Origin: a virus
Direction: 5' to 3' (one strand)
IMG/VR virus record: IMGVR_UViG_3300023184_000194
Location: 1 to 48,923 of that record
DNA: 48,923 nucleotides
The translations under genes and the position numbers were made by a program. The number at the start of each line of letters is the position of its first letter. Within the stretch, counting starts at the first letter, position 1. The notes under the pieces were generated by a model. It was not told where the DNA came from and made no database searches. It saw only the letters and a program-made list of their open reading frames with translations. Shown here piece after piece: positions 7,665 to 13,234 of the stretch.

Positions 7665-7741
7665 TGGCGACCCCGAATGGATTTGAACCACTGACATTTG
7701 GTTTTGGAGACCAACGTTCTGCCGGACTGAACTACGGAGCC
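7665..7741 (-). tRNA. tRNA-Trp (CCA)
   Basis: Anticodon stem TTGGT/ACCAA encloses loop CTCCAAA (anticodon CCA). The discriminator is G and CCA is encoded. Confidence 0.93.
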
Positions 7742-7746
7742 ATGTA

Positions 7747-7860
7747 TGGTGCTTTCTGCGGCGCTTGAATCCACGGTAGCCCTACTCTTCATGGCCGGTC
7801 CTTGTACATGGTCGACATTGACAAGTATTTCGGTGTTCCATTGTAGCTACTACAGAAAGC
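7747..7860 (-). ncRNA. tRNA-like element with intact acceptor stem and enlarged centre
   Basis: GCTTTCT at 7860-7854 and AGAAAGC at 7757-7751 form a perfect seven-pair acceptor followed by A and an encoded CCA. A T-arm-like GTGGA-TTCAAGC-GCCGC precedes the 3' strand. The region between is about 37 bases longer than in a tRNA, with a CTTGT/ACAAG stem closing a 15-base loop and no clear anticodon. It is either a decayed tRNA or a tRNA-shaped small RNA. Confidence 0.45.
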
Positions 7861-7865
7861 ATAAC

Positions 7866-7939
7866 TGGTTGCGGGAGGCGGAATCGAACCACCATCTGAA
7901 GCTTATGAGACTTCTGAATTACCGTTACTCTATCCCGCG
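7866..7939 (-). tRNA. Initiator-type tRNA-fMet (CAU)
   Basis: The 5' C1 faces A72 unpaired, and the D-stem has A11 opposite U24. Both are bacterial initiator hallmarks. The anticodon loop is CTCATAA and CCA is encoded. The anticodon stem GAAGT/GCTTC lacks the three consecutive G-C pairs normally found at 29-31/39-41 of initiators. Confidence 0.85.
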
Positions 7940-7946
7940 ATAATCT

Positions 7947-8038
7947 TGGCGGAAACGGAGAGATTCGAACTCTCGGTGCCAATTACTTGACACGACAGGT
8001 TAGCAACCTGCTGCCTTAGACCACTCGGCCACGTTTCC
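7947..8038 (-). tRNA. tRNA-Ser (GCU)
   Basis: Class II tRNA with long variable arm. The anticodon stem GCAGG/CCTGT has loop TTGCTAA, the acceptor is GGAAACG/CGTTTCC, and CCA is encoded. It is the first gene after the sigma70 promoter at 8049-8077. Confidence 0.93.
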
Positions 8039-8048
8039 AGTTGTTTGT

Positions 8049-8077
8049 ATTATATATTGATACTACATTGATGTCAA
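8049..8077 (-). promoter_or_regulatory. Perfect sigma70 promoter inside the tRNA array
   Basis: The minus strand has TTGACA (8077-8072), a 17-base spacer and TATAAT (8054-8049), a full consensus. It points at tRNA-Ser(GCU) and the tRNAs beyond it. Confidence 0.88.
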
Positions 8078-8086
8078 TGTTTATTT

Positions 8087-8162
8087 TGGTAGTTCCTAGC
8101 GGGTTTGAACCACTGACCTTTACGATGTCAACGTAACGCTCTACCAACTGAGCTAAGGAACT
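8087..8162 (-). tRNA. tRNA-Val (GAC)
   Basis: Anticodon stem TTACG/CGTAA with loop TTGACAT gives GAC. Acceptor AGTTCCT pairs with AGGAACT, and CCA is encoded. Confidence 0.92.
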
Positions 8163-8164
8163 GT

Positions 8165-8239
8165 TGGTACCGCTAGGAGGAATCGAACCTCCGTCTTAAC
8201 CTTAGGAGTGTTTTGTTCTATCCACTGAACTATAGCGAT
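8165..8239 (-). tRNA. tRNA-Arg (CCU)
   Basis: Loop CTCCTAA gives anticodon CCU. The acceptor is ATCGCTA/TAGCGGT and the T-arm GGAGG/CCTCC. The anticodon stem has mismatches at both ends (A-A, A-G), so the fold is somewhat weak. Confidence 0.82.
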
Positions 8240-8241
8240 GT

Positions 8242-8316
8242 TGGCGCCTCTTGCAGGAATCGAACCCACACCCTTTGTTTCGAAGACAAAGATGATATCC
8301 ATTTCACCAAAGAGGC
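8242..8316 (-). tRNA. tRNA-Arg (UCG)
   Basis: Anticodon stem TTTGT/ACAAA with loop CTTCGAA gives UCG. The acceptor is GCCTCTT/AAGAGGC, and CCA is encoded. Confidence 0.93.
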
Positions 8317-8319
8317 ATA

Positions 8320-8395
8320 TGGTACCAAGAGTTGGACTCGAACCAACCACACCTAGTGCTTCAAACTAGTGCTCTACCTGATGAGCTATCTTGGC
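8320..8395 (-). tRNA. tRNA-Phe (GAA)
   Basis: Anticodon stem CTAGT/ACTAG with loop TTGAAGC gives GAA. Acceptor GCCAAGA pairs with TCTTGGT, and CCA is encoded. Confidence 0.92.
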
Positions 8396-8402
8396 ATTGT
8401 AT

Positions 8403-8477
8403 TGGGTTGAGGTACGAGGATCGAACTCGTGATAGCGGAATCACAACCCGCGGTTTTACCACTAAACTAACCTCAAC
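8403..8477 (-). tRNA. tRNA-His (GUG)
   Basis: The loop TTGTGAT gives GUG. The gene encodes the extra 5' G(-1) opposite C73, which is the histidine identity pair, and CCA is encoded. Confidence 0.93.
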
Positions 8478-8484
8478 ATAAAAC

Positions 8485-8558
8485 TGGTGCCCCGTGACAG
8501 AATCGAACTGCCAACTACTGATTACAAAACAGTTGTTATACCACTTAACTAACAGGGC
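8485..8558 (-). tRNA. tRNA-Thr (UGU)
   Basis: The loop TTTGTAA gives UGU. The acceptor GCCCTGT pairs with ACGGGGC through wobbles, and CCA is encoded. It is the second threonine isoacceptor of the array. Confidence 0.9.
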
Positions 8559-8564
8559 TTGTAT

Positions 8565-8641
8565 TGGTGCGACCGGAGAGACTCGAACTCCCGACACCTG
8601 ACTTCGTAGGCCAGTACTCTATCCAACTGAGCTACGGTCGC
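8565..8641 (-). tRNA. tRNA-Arg (ACG)
   Basis: Anticodon loop CTACGAA gives ACG, which needs deamination of A34 to inosine to read CGU/CGC/CGA. Acceptor GCGACCG/CGGTCGC is perfect. Confidence 0.93.
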
Positions 8642-8649
8642 ATTGTATT

Positions 8650-8725
8650 TGGCAGGGGAGATGAGATTCGAACTCATGATGACGATTTCAAAGACCGTTG
8701 CCTTAGGCCACTAGGCGACACCCCA
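8650..8725 (-). tRNA. tRNA-Gln (UUG)
   Basis: The loop CTTTGAA gives UUG. The acceptor begins TGGGG and has a U1-U72 mismatch, consistent with glutamine tRNAs, which keep the first pair weak. CCA is encoded. Confidence 0.9.
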
Positions 8726-8731
8726 ACAGAA

Positions 8732-9541
8732 CTATTCTGATAGCATATTGCCAATGCCAACATTTTTATGTGTTTGATTGCAGTATGCTACGTGTATTGC
8801 TTTTGTAGGCAATAGATTTAGATCATTGCATATCTTGTGATGCAACTCTCCGTATGTGTTCCACGCATGGTCACGTGGAATGTTTTGCATCATGTACACG
8901 CCGCAACTCATCAAACTTAGATTTACGCGACCACGGTAAAGATGATTAAACATTGTAATGGAATCAATATAACGTTTTCTTGCCCAGCGCAATCCTATGC
9001 GATTCCATTCCAGCGAGTACTTGCTCATGCTCATTGCAAAGCTCTGTATCCTGGGATGATCAAAATTAAGTGTTATATCTCTAGAACAGGTTAGCCAAGC
9101 ACAGTCAATGTGTATGTCAATGTTCTTGGCTTCACACTCTGCTAGTACATCTGGCCAGTCCGGCCTTACATCTGTATAACTATGATTAGGCAACGACAGC
9201 ATCAGCGGCACACCTGGGCGAAGCTGTCCTGGCTGTGTTGGAGCCATGCCCATTTTGCTATAGTAAGAATATTCGTCTGGCAGAATCTGGATATTGTTCC
9301 AACCATGTTTGCCGGCCACAGACTCAATGAAATGAGTACAACCCATGGTTGAATCCACACAAGGAAAAGCGTCCCATCCAGTTAAATTGTTAAGTCGAGT
9401 AGATCGAAACCATTCCTGTGCAACTGCAATGTATTCATCTTTGGATACTTCGCGTTGCGGATCCTGAAACCATTGCTGTCTTAATCTTTGAAACAAAGCG
9501 TCATTGAGTGGATACAATGTATCAGTTGGTTTGTTTTGCAT
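8732..9541 (-). CDS. Divergent PLP-dependent aminotransferase-like protein in tRNA array
   Basis: This 269-residue protein shows the order of fold-type I PLP enzymes. LMLSLPNHSYTDVRPDW (about 113-129) resembles the NPNNPTG strand-turn. DIHIDCAWL has Asp146 at the place that binds the pyridine nitrogen, SFAMSMSKYS has Lys174 at the Schiff-base lysine, and NRIGLRWAR has Arg186 at the phosphate-binding or substrate arginine. It is shorter than the usual 350-400 residues and lacks the usual C-terminal domain. The gene sits between tRNA-Gln and tRNA-Val with a TAAATA element six bases ahead of its ATG. The substrate is unknown. The family call rests on motif order only. Confidence 0.5.
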   Translation of the reverse strand: MQNKPTDTLYPLNDALFQRLRQQWFQDPQREVSKDEYIAVAQEWFRSTRLNNLTGWDAFPCVDSTMGCTHFIESVAGKHGWNNIQILPDEYSYYSKMGMAPTQPGQLRPGVPLMLSLPNHSYTDVRPDWPDVLAECEAKNIDIHIDCAWLTCSRDITLNFDHPRIQSFAMSMSKYSLEWNRIGLRWARKRYIDSITMFNHLYRGRVNLSLMSCGVYMMQNIPRDHAWNTYGELHHKICNDLNLLPTKAIHVAYCNQTHKNVGIGNMLSE

Positions 9542-9547
9542 AGTTAA

Positions 9548-9553
9548 TATTTA
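9548..9553 (-). promoter_or_regulatory. Late-type TAAATA six bases before an ATG
   Basis: The minus strand reads TTAAATATTAACT then ATG of the PLP-like gene. With T4 late spacing the transcript would start at or beside the start codon. Confidence 0.5.
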
Positions 9554-9578
9554 ATCACTTGTGCTTGCTGATAAAAAT

Positions 9579-9653
9579 TGGTACATCCTCACGGTTTCGA
9601 ACCGCGGACCCTTTCCGTGTAAAGGAAACGCTCTACCCCTGAGCTAAGGATGC
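9579..9653 (-). tRNA. tRNA-Val (UAC)
   Basis: Anticodon stem TTTCC/GGAAA with loop TTTACAC gives UAC. The acceptor is GCATCCT/AGGATGT, and CCA is encoded. Confidence 0.93.
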
Positions 9654-9662
9654 AAACTAACA

Positions 9663-9739
9663 TGGTCGGAGTACAAGGATTCGAACCTTGGACCCCCTGG
9701 TCCCAAACCAGGTGCGCTACCGGACTGCGCCACACTCCG
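9663..9739 (-). tRNA. tRNA-Pro (UGG)
   Basis: Anticodon stem CCTGG/CCAGG with loop TTTGGGA gives UGG. The first pair is C1-G72 as usual for proline, and CCA is encoded. Confidence 0.93.
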
Positions 9740-9746
9740 AATAAAT

Positions 9747-9822
9747 TGGTGGAGGATACAGGGATCGAACCTGCGACCTATTGCTTGCAAAGCAACCGCT
9801 CTCCCAACTGAGCTAATCCCCC
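9747..9822 (-). tRNA. tRNA-Ala (UGC)
   Basis: Anticodon stem GTTGC/GCAAT with loop TTTGCAA gives UGC. The acceptor is GGGGGAT paired with ATCCTCC (G3-U70 present), and CCA is encoded. Confidence 0.93.
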
Positions 9823-9828
9823 AAATAC

Positions 9829-9904
9829 TGGCTCCACAGGGTGGGCTCGAACCACCGACCAAATGATTAACAGTCATCTACTCTACCGACTGAGCTACTG
9901 CGGA
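9829..9904 (-). tRNA. tRNA-Asn (GUU)
   Basis: Anticodon stem GATGA/TCATT with loop CTGTTAA gives GUU. The acceptor is TCCGCAG/CTGTGGA, the discriminator G, and CCA is encoded. Confidence 0.92.
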
Positions 9905-9925
9905 ATATATTTTGTTTGAAATGTA

Positions 9926-10001
9926 TGGAGCGGGAAAGGAGGCTCGAACTCCCGACCTATACCTTGGCAAGGTATCGCTCTACCAACTGAGCTATTCCCG
10001 C
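9926..10001 (-). tRNA. tRNA-Gly (GCC)
   Basis: Anticodon stem ATACC/GGTAT with loop TTGCCAA gives GCC. Acceptor GCGGGAA/TTCCCGC is perfect, the discriminator is U, and CCA is encoded. Confidence 0.93.
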
Positions 10002-10045
10002 ATACACTTCTACTTATCAATGCAATATTGCTATTACAAAATTTT

Positions 10046-10120
10046 TGGTTGCCTATCTTGGGAACGATCCAAGGACCCCCGCCTTATCAAGACGGTGCTC
10101 TACCACTGAGCTAATAGGCA
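10046..10120 (-). tRNA. tRNA-Ile (GAU) with altered T-loop
   Basis: The anticodon stem CCGTC/GGCGG has loop TTGATAA (GAU) and the acceptor is TGCCTAT/ATAGGCA. The T-loop reads ATCGTTC instead of TTCGATC, so positions 54 and 58 are swapped from U-A to A-U. Confidence 0.88.
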
Positions 10121-10197
10121 ATAATACCATATAGAAACACACTATCCTCTCAAGTTCCTTGGGACGGGCTGTTCACCGTGCGTAGTATGTTTTTATA

Positions 10198-10273
10198 TGG
10201 TAGAAGCAGTGGGACTCGAACCCACAACTATCCGGTTAAAAGCCGGGTACTCTAGCCATTGAGTTATGCTTCC
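10198..10273 (-). tRNA. tRNA-Lys (UUU)
   Basis: The loop CTTTTAA gives UUU. The acceptor GGAAGCA pairs with TGCTTCT with a G1-U72 wobble, the T-arm GTGGG/CCCAC is perfect, and CCA is encoded. Confidence 0.92.
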
Positions 10274-10276
10274 ATA

Positions 10277-10352
10277 TGGTCCCTGCGGTCAGGCTCGAAC
10301 TGACGACCAGCGGATTAAGAGTCCGTTGCGCTACCAACTGCGCCACACAGGG
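10277..10352 (-). tRNA. tRNA-Lys (CUU)
   Basis: The loop CTCTTAA gives CUU, the acceptor is CCCTGTG/CGCAGGG, and CCA is encoded. It is a second lysine tRNA with a different body from the UUU gene, so it is not a recent duplicate. Confidence 0.9.
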
Positions 10353-10672
10353 TTGTACGTATCGTTTGATTTTACGTGCCAACCCTAGACCATACGGATG
10401 CCTAGAGTGACACTAGAGTTTACCTCGTTTCATGTCATTCTCCAATGTTAAATTAAAAATGCTCGGCGACCCCGGTGGTAATTATACCGCATCAGAAATT
10501 TGGTCAGGTTGCCCCAATTAGTCTTTCATCACGCACGGCCTCCACCCACTTCCCGACAGGTTCCGTTCTCGCATTGCCAGCGGCCTTTTGGTAAGAAGAC
10601 TACCACCCTTGGCTATCACACCACTTCTCATCGTGCGGGTCACACTATCTGCTGATTAGGGCAGAACGTTCT
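10353..10672 (-). ncRNA. Candidate structured non-coding RNA segment, 320 bp
   Basis: There is no credible ORF or tRNA between tRNA-Lys and tRNA-Cys. The minus strand shows short hairpins (CTGCCCTAATCAGCAG, GGTA/TACC pairs, a GGCC/GGCC pairing across about 50 bases) and a purine-rich stretch. The stretch is too long for a plain tRNA spacer and may be part of a large RNA read with the tRNAs. Confidence 0.35.
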
Positions 10673-10750
10673 TGGAGCAACGGACAGGATTTGAACCTGT
10701 GGTTTTCAGGATTTGCAATCCCGTGCATTGGGCCGCTCTGCCACCGTTGC
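10673..10750 (-). tRNA. tRNA-Cys (GCA)
   Basis: Loop TTGCAAA gives GCA. Acceptor GCAACGG/CCGTTGC is perfect, and the discriminator U73 is the cysteine identity base. CCA is encoded. Confidence 0.93.
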
Positions 10751-11069
10751 GTTGCTATACTGAAACACACTGGCTGTTGCTTGTCATTGTCTTTAACTAC
10801 CTCTCGGTGGCGGTAGACCAATGTATGTAAGGGTGAGATTGAATTTGAGAGCCTACGCCGCTTTTATCGTAGATTTATTCAGGACTTACCGGCCGCCTAG
10901 CCTGACCTCGAGCACGATGGATATCACTTGGGTACCTGTCCAGTTAGCAACCATCTGCGCCGATCCCATTCAAGCGATCGGCCGGGAGTTGAACCCGTCC
11001 CCTTTTACTAACTTGGTCCTTCGAAGAAACCTCATTAGCGTGACTGTACTTGCTGACACTCTCAAAACT
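10751..11069 (-). ncRNA. Candidate structured RNA with tRNA-like half and serial hairpins
   Basis: On the minus strand, from 11069 downward, there is an anticodon-arm-like GGTTT-CTTCGAA-GGACC and a T-arm-like ACGGG-TTCAACT-CCCGG. Immediately after comes a perfect GCCGATC/GATCGGC hairpin with a 10-base loop, which has the geometry of a permuted acceptor stem. Further hairpins are TCAGG/CCTGA, CTACG/CGTAG and CTACC/GGTAG. No long ORF has coding character. It could be a permuted tRNA or tmRNA-like relic, or part of a larger ornate RNA. Confidence 0.4.
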
Positions 11070-11145
11070 TGGCGCCTCGTAGGGGTTTCGATCCCCTTAC
11101 CTCGACAGTGACAGTGTCGCGCTCTCCCAATTGAGCTAACGAAGC
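11070..11145 (-). tRNA. tRNA-Asp (GUC)
   Basis: Anticodon stem CGACA/TGTCG with loop CTGTCAC gives GUC. Acceptor GCTTCGT/ACGAGGC, discriminator G. The T-loop is ATCGAAA, lacking the conserved U54. Confidence 0.9.
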
Positions 11146-11149
11146 ATAA

Positions 11150-11225
11150 TGGTACACGGTACGGGAATCGAACCCGTCTTACTAACGTGAAAGGCTAGTG
11201 TCCTAAACCGATAGACGAACCGTGC
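11150..11225 (-). tRNA. tRNA-Glu (UUC)
   Basis: Anticodon stem CTAGC/GTTAG with loop CTTTCAC gives UUC. The acceptor is GCACGGT/ACCGTGT, and CCA is encoded. Confidence 0.93.
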
Positions 11226-11231
11226 ATTAAA

Positions 11232-11317
11232 TGGTGGAGATGGATGGATTCGAACCACCGCGCTTTTTAGGGGACAGATTTACAGTCTGTTGCAATCAAC
11301 CACTCTGCCACATCTCC
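11232..11317 (-). tRNA. tRNA-Tyr (GUA)
   Basis: Anticodon stem ACAGA/TCTGT with loop CTGTAAA gives GUA. A long variable arm as in bacterial tyrosine tRNAs is present. Acceptor GGAGATG/CATCTCC is perfect. Confidence 0.93.
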
Positions 11318-11524
11318 ATATTAAAACATACTACAGGAACTCCACTTACCTCACAGGACCGTCTCCTGCTACTTCCGCTTCGTCATTACAGTTCAGCATA
11401 CTCCACCGTGTCATACTTGGGTTTCCCCTCAACTTTCATGTGCGTTGCACAGAGCCAGCCCGTCAGCTAGTTATCCTCAGTGCAAGCACCTAGCGGTGCT
11501 GACAACCTCTAATACATTTTAATA
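11318..11524 (-). ncRNA. Structured non-coding spacer, 207 bp
   Basis: The minus strand carries GCACC/GGTGC, a TGCAC/GTGCA stem closing about 30 bases with an inner AGC/GCT pairing, and CAGGA-GACGG-TCCTG. No ORF or tRNA is seen. The density of short GC-rich stems suggests a folded RNA co-transcribed with the tRNAs. Confidence 0.35.
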
Positions 11525-11609
11525 TGGTGCCCCAAAGGAGACTTGAACTCCTACGCCTCTCGGCACTGGCTTCTAAGACCAGCGTGTCTACCAATTCCAC
11601 CATCGGGGC
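11525..11609 (-). tRNA. tRNA-Leu (UAG)
   Basis: Anticodon stem CTGGT/GCCAG with loop CTTAGAA gives UAG. A normal long variable arm is present, and the acceptor GCCCCGA pairs with TTGGGGC. CCA is encoded. Confidence 0.93.
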
Positions 11610-12028
11610 AATTTGTCACAACAGATTGTTAATGAACTGTATTCGTCTGCATGAGTATGCAGTTGTTCTAGCAACACGATGTTTGCTACAGTTCCACAAG
11701 TATAACATCTTTTGCGAAAACGTCAACCTCTGTTTTTATAACCCTACAAGCTGTAAGGTCTTTGTTTTTACTGCACTGGTTGTTGCGTCCACAACCTGCC
11801 GCCTGCCGATTCACAGTCGGTTAGGCTTGGCCATCCAATGCAGGTATTAAAGCACTCTACATGGATGAACCCACTTGTCCCCTCGCGGGTAGAGAATGCT
11901 TTAATACGTTACCATTTTACCATCTGCGTTTCCACCACAGACTTCTCATCCGGTAAGCCGCCCTCATTATAGCCGATGTTTATAGTGCCAGCAGGGTCGC
12001 GTTCCCTATACACACTTTTCATGATCCT
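11610..12028 (-). ncRNA. Non-coding region with a long stem-loop (11845-11906)
   Basis: No ORF with coding character is seen. TATTAAAGCA plus CTCTAC at 11845-11860 pairs with GTAGAG plus TGCTTTAATA at 11889-11906, 16 pairs with a two-base bulge. An anticodon-arm-like CCGA-CTGTGAA-TCGG (about 11800-11820) and a GGTTGT/ACAACC hairpin follow on the minus strand. It lies upstream of the promoter at 11699-11726. It is either a leader or a separate structured RNA. Confidence 0.4.
11699..11726 (-). promoter_or_regulatory. sigma70 promoter ahead of tRNA-Leu (UAG)
   Basis: TTGACG (11726-11721), 16-base spacer, TATACT (11704-11699) on the minus strand. The same GAGGTTGAC context occurs at the promoter 12287-12315. 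It would drive the Leu-Tyr-Glu-Asp-Cys tRNA block. Confidence 0.65.
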
Positions 12029-12055
12029 AAAAACAAAAAACCCCAGGGTTTTTAA
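12029..12055 (-). terminator. Terminator-like hairpin with T-rich flanks on both strands
   Basis: AAAAACC-CTGG-GGTTTTT on the minus strand is followed by TTGTTTTT. The symmetric A/T flanks would also work on the plus strand. It closes the short unit started by the promoter at 12287-12315. Confidence 0.5.
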
Positions 12056-12091
12056 GCCTAGGGTCCTTGGAGTTTGCTGAGTTAATTTGTG

Positions 12092-12232
12092 TTAACTATG
12101 CGAATCTCCTGGACCCTTGGTGCCTGGTAGTGTGCGATCATTACTAATCTCAGTCGCAGACCACAAGGCCACCGGCATAAATGAATATGCTTGGCTATGC
12201 TGTTTGCAGTTGAGAACGAATGTCGATTTCAT
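12092..12232 (-). CDS. Possible 46-residue peptide with its own promoter
   Basis: The ORF starts at ATG 12232 with AAGGAA about 12 bases upstream, encodes MKSTFVLNCKQ...GDSHS and ends at TAA 12094-12092. A near-consensus sigma70 promoter lies 55 bases upstream and a terminator-like hairpin 40 bases downstream, so the unit looks like an isolated small gene. No signal, membrane segment or known motif is seen. Inverted repeats (AGGGTCC/GGACCCT, GTTAA/TTAAC) overlap its 3' half, so the transcript may instead act as an RNA. Confidence 0.35.
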   Translation of the reverse strand: MKSTFVLNCKQHSQAYSFMPVALWSATEISNDRTLPGTKGPGDSHS

Positions 12233-12286
12233 TTTGTTTCTTTTTCCTTTTGATACCTAGCGTACTATACGCTGTGTATGTCTTGT

Positions 12287-12315
12287 ATTGTAGAGATATT
12301 TAGCAATGCTGTCAA
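12287..12315 (-). promoter_or_regulatory. Strong sigma70 promoter for small gene or RNA
   Basis: TTGACA (12315-12310), 17-base spacer and TACAAT (12292-12287) on the minus strand. Confidence 0.8.
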
Positions 12316-12358
12316 CCTCTATTGTGTTTTATTTAGTCAAATGGCAAAAAATTGCAAA

Positions 12359-13234
12359 TTAACTAATTTTACTTAGATCGCAGTTGGCAAAGTCAAATGT
12401 TGTACGGTGTAGCACACGATCAGGCATGCCATCGAACTTCCAACGCTTGTGTATTCCCAACCACTGTTCCGAGATCACTACATCCCCATCCTTCCAGTCA
12501 TGATGGTAAATGTATTTGTCTTGCAACACATGATCGCGTAAGTCTTGTATTATGCGCTTGCTCATGCTTTCTGTCAACCCCACAAAGTTACGAAATTGCA
12601 AAAACGGAAAAAATAGTCCTGTCTTGCGTCCAATGTTGGTATGCACAAGATTTGGTGTGTAGTGTTCGTTGAAGTCTTCTTGCCGACCTTGTTTGGCACC
12701 ACCAAAGTCAAACTCGCTGTAGCTGTAGCGTTTCCAACCACACACCATACGAAAGTCCGCAAAAGTTTGCTTTTCTTCTTCGCTCAAATCATCGTAGGCC
12801 AGGATGTTGTTGGTCCAACTGGTCCTGCTACCTTCGGTACCACGCACACCCAACAACCAAACTAGTGGCTTGCGCTGAGGATCACCTGGCTGATTGCAAT
12901 GCCAATCAAGATCACTCACGTGACCAAACAAGCCAGGCAGTCCGTGTTCATCTAGTTCACCGGTCACCCGTTCCATTTTGTTACCACTACCTGGTACCAA
13001 GATATGATTGTAAGGTGGCACATCTGCCACTGCTGATAAATCTTCTACTGTGCCAAACATTTGTGCCACATGCACTTCGTCTTGTACTGTGAGATGATTT
13101 TGGTCGTGAGCAACTACAAGGGTATTGGTTGCTAACAAACAACCAATTTCATTGATATCTTCTTGTGTGGCTGTGGCAAAGTCAAAATCATCCAGGATCA
13201 CAGTCCAGCCGTTTTCATGCAAGTGATAGTTCAT
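12359..13234 (-). CDS. TauD/TfdA-like Fe(II)/2-oxoglutarate dioxygenase
   Basis: This 291-residue protein has the TauD layout. DLDWHCNQPGDPQRKPLVWLLG (about 108-130) occupies the first metal site. DGDVVISEQWLGIHKRWKFDG followed by RVLHRTTFDF near the C-terminus carries the distal His and the 2-oxoglutarate-binding Arg. The family would catalyse an iron-dependent oxidation of a small molecule using 2-oxoglutarate and O2. The usual HxD pair reads His-Cys-Asn, so the carboxylate ligand is replaced, which could alter metal binding. The start overlaps the stop of the DUF2061 membrane-protein gene (ATGA), so the two are coupled. The substrate is unknown. Confidence 0.72.
   Translation of the reverse strand: MNYHLHENGWTVILDDFDFATATQEDINEIGCLLATNTLVVAHDQNHLTVQDEVHVAQMFGTVEDLSAVADVPPYNHILVPGSGNKMERVTGELDEHGLPGLFGHVSDLDWHCNQPGDPQRKPLVWLLGVRGTEGSRTSWTNNILAYDDLSEEEKQTFADFRMVCGWKRYSYSEFDFGGAKQGRQEDFNEHYTPNLVHTNIGRKTGLFFPFLQFRNFVGLTESMSKRIIQDLRDHVLQDKYIYHHDWKDGDVVISEQWLGIHKRWKFDGMPDRVLHRTTFDFANCDLSKIS

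Noticed and set aside
7258-9877. Several 60-80 codon minus-strand ORFs through tRNA genes
   Set aside because: They translate tRNA bodies (repeating SSSGRAL/FDSV-type text), a known artefact of tRNA arrays.
10985-11060. An ordinary extra tRNA-Arg (UCG)
   Set aside because: Anticodon-like and T-like arms exist, but no 5' acceptor or D-arm lies upstream, and the variable region is too long, so it is listed as a structured RNA instead.
10821-11111. 96-codon plus-strand ORF in the tRNA array
   Set aside because: It covers antisense stems and part of tRNA-Asp, has no ribosome site and no coding character.
11524-11850. 108-codon plus-strand ORF over tRNA-Leu
   Set aside because: It begins inside the antisense of a tRNA and spans the minus-strand promoter region. 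No protein features.
11318-12028. Group I intron in or near tRNA-Leu
   Set aside because: The tRNA-Leu genes are continuous, and I could not find the paired P/Q/R/S core elements of a group I intron.
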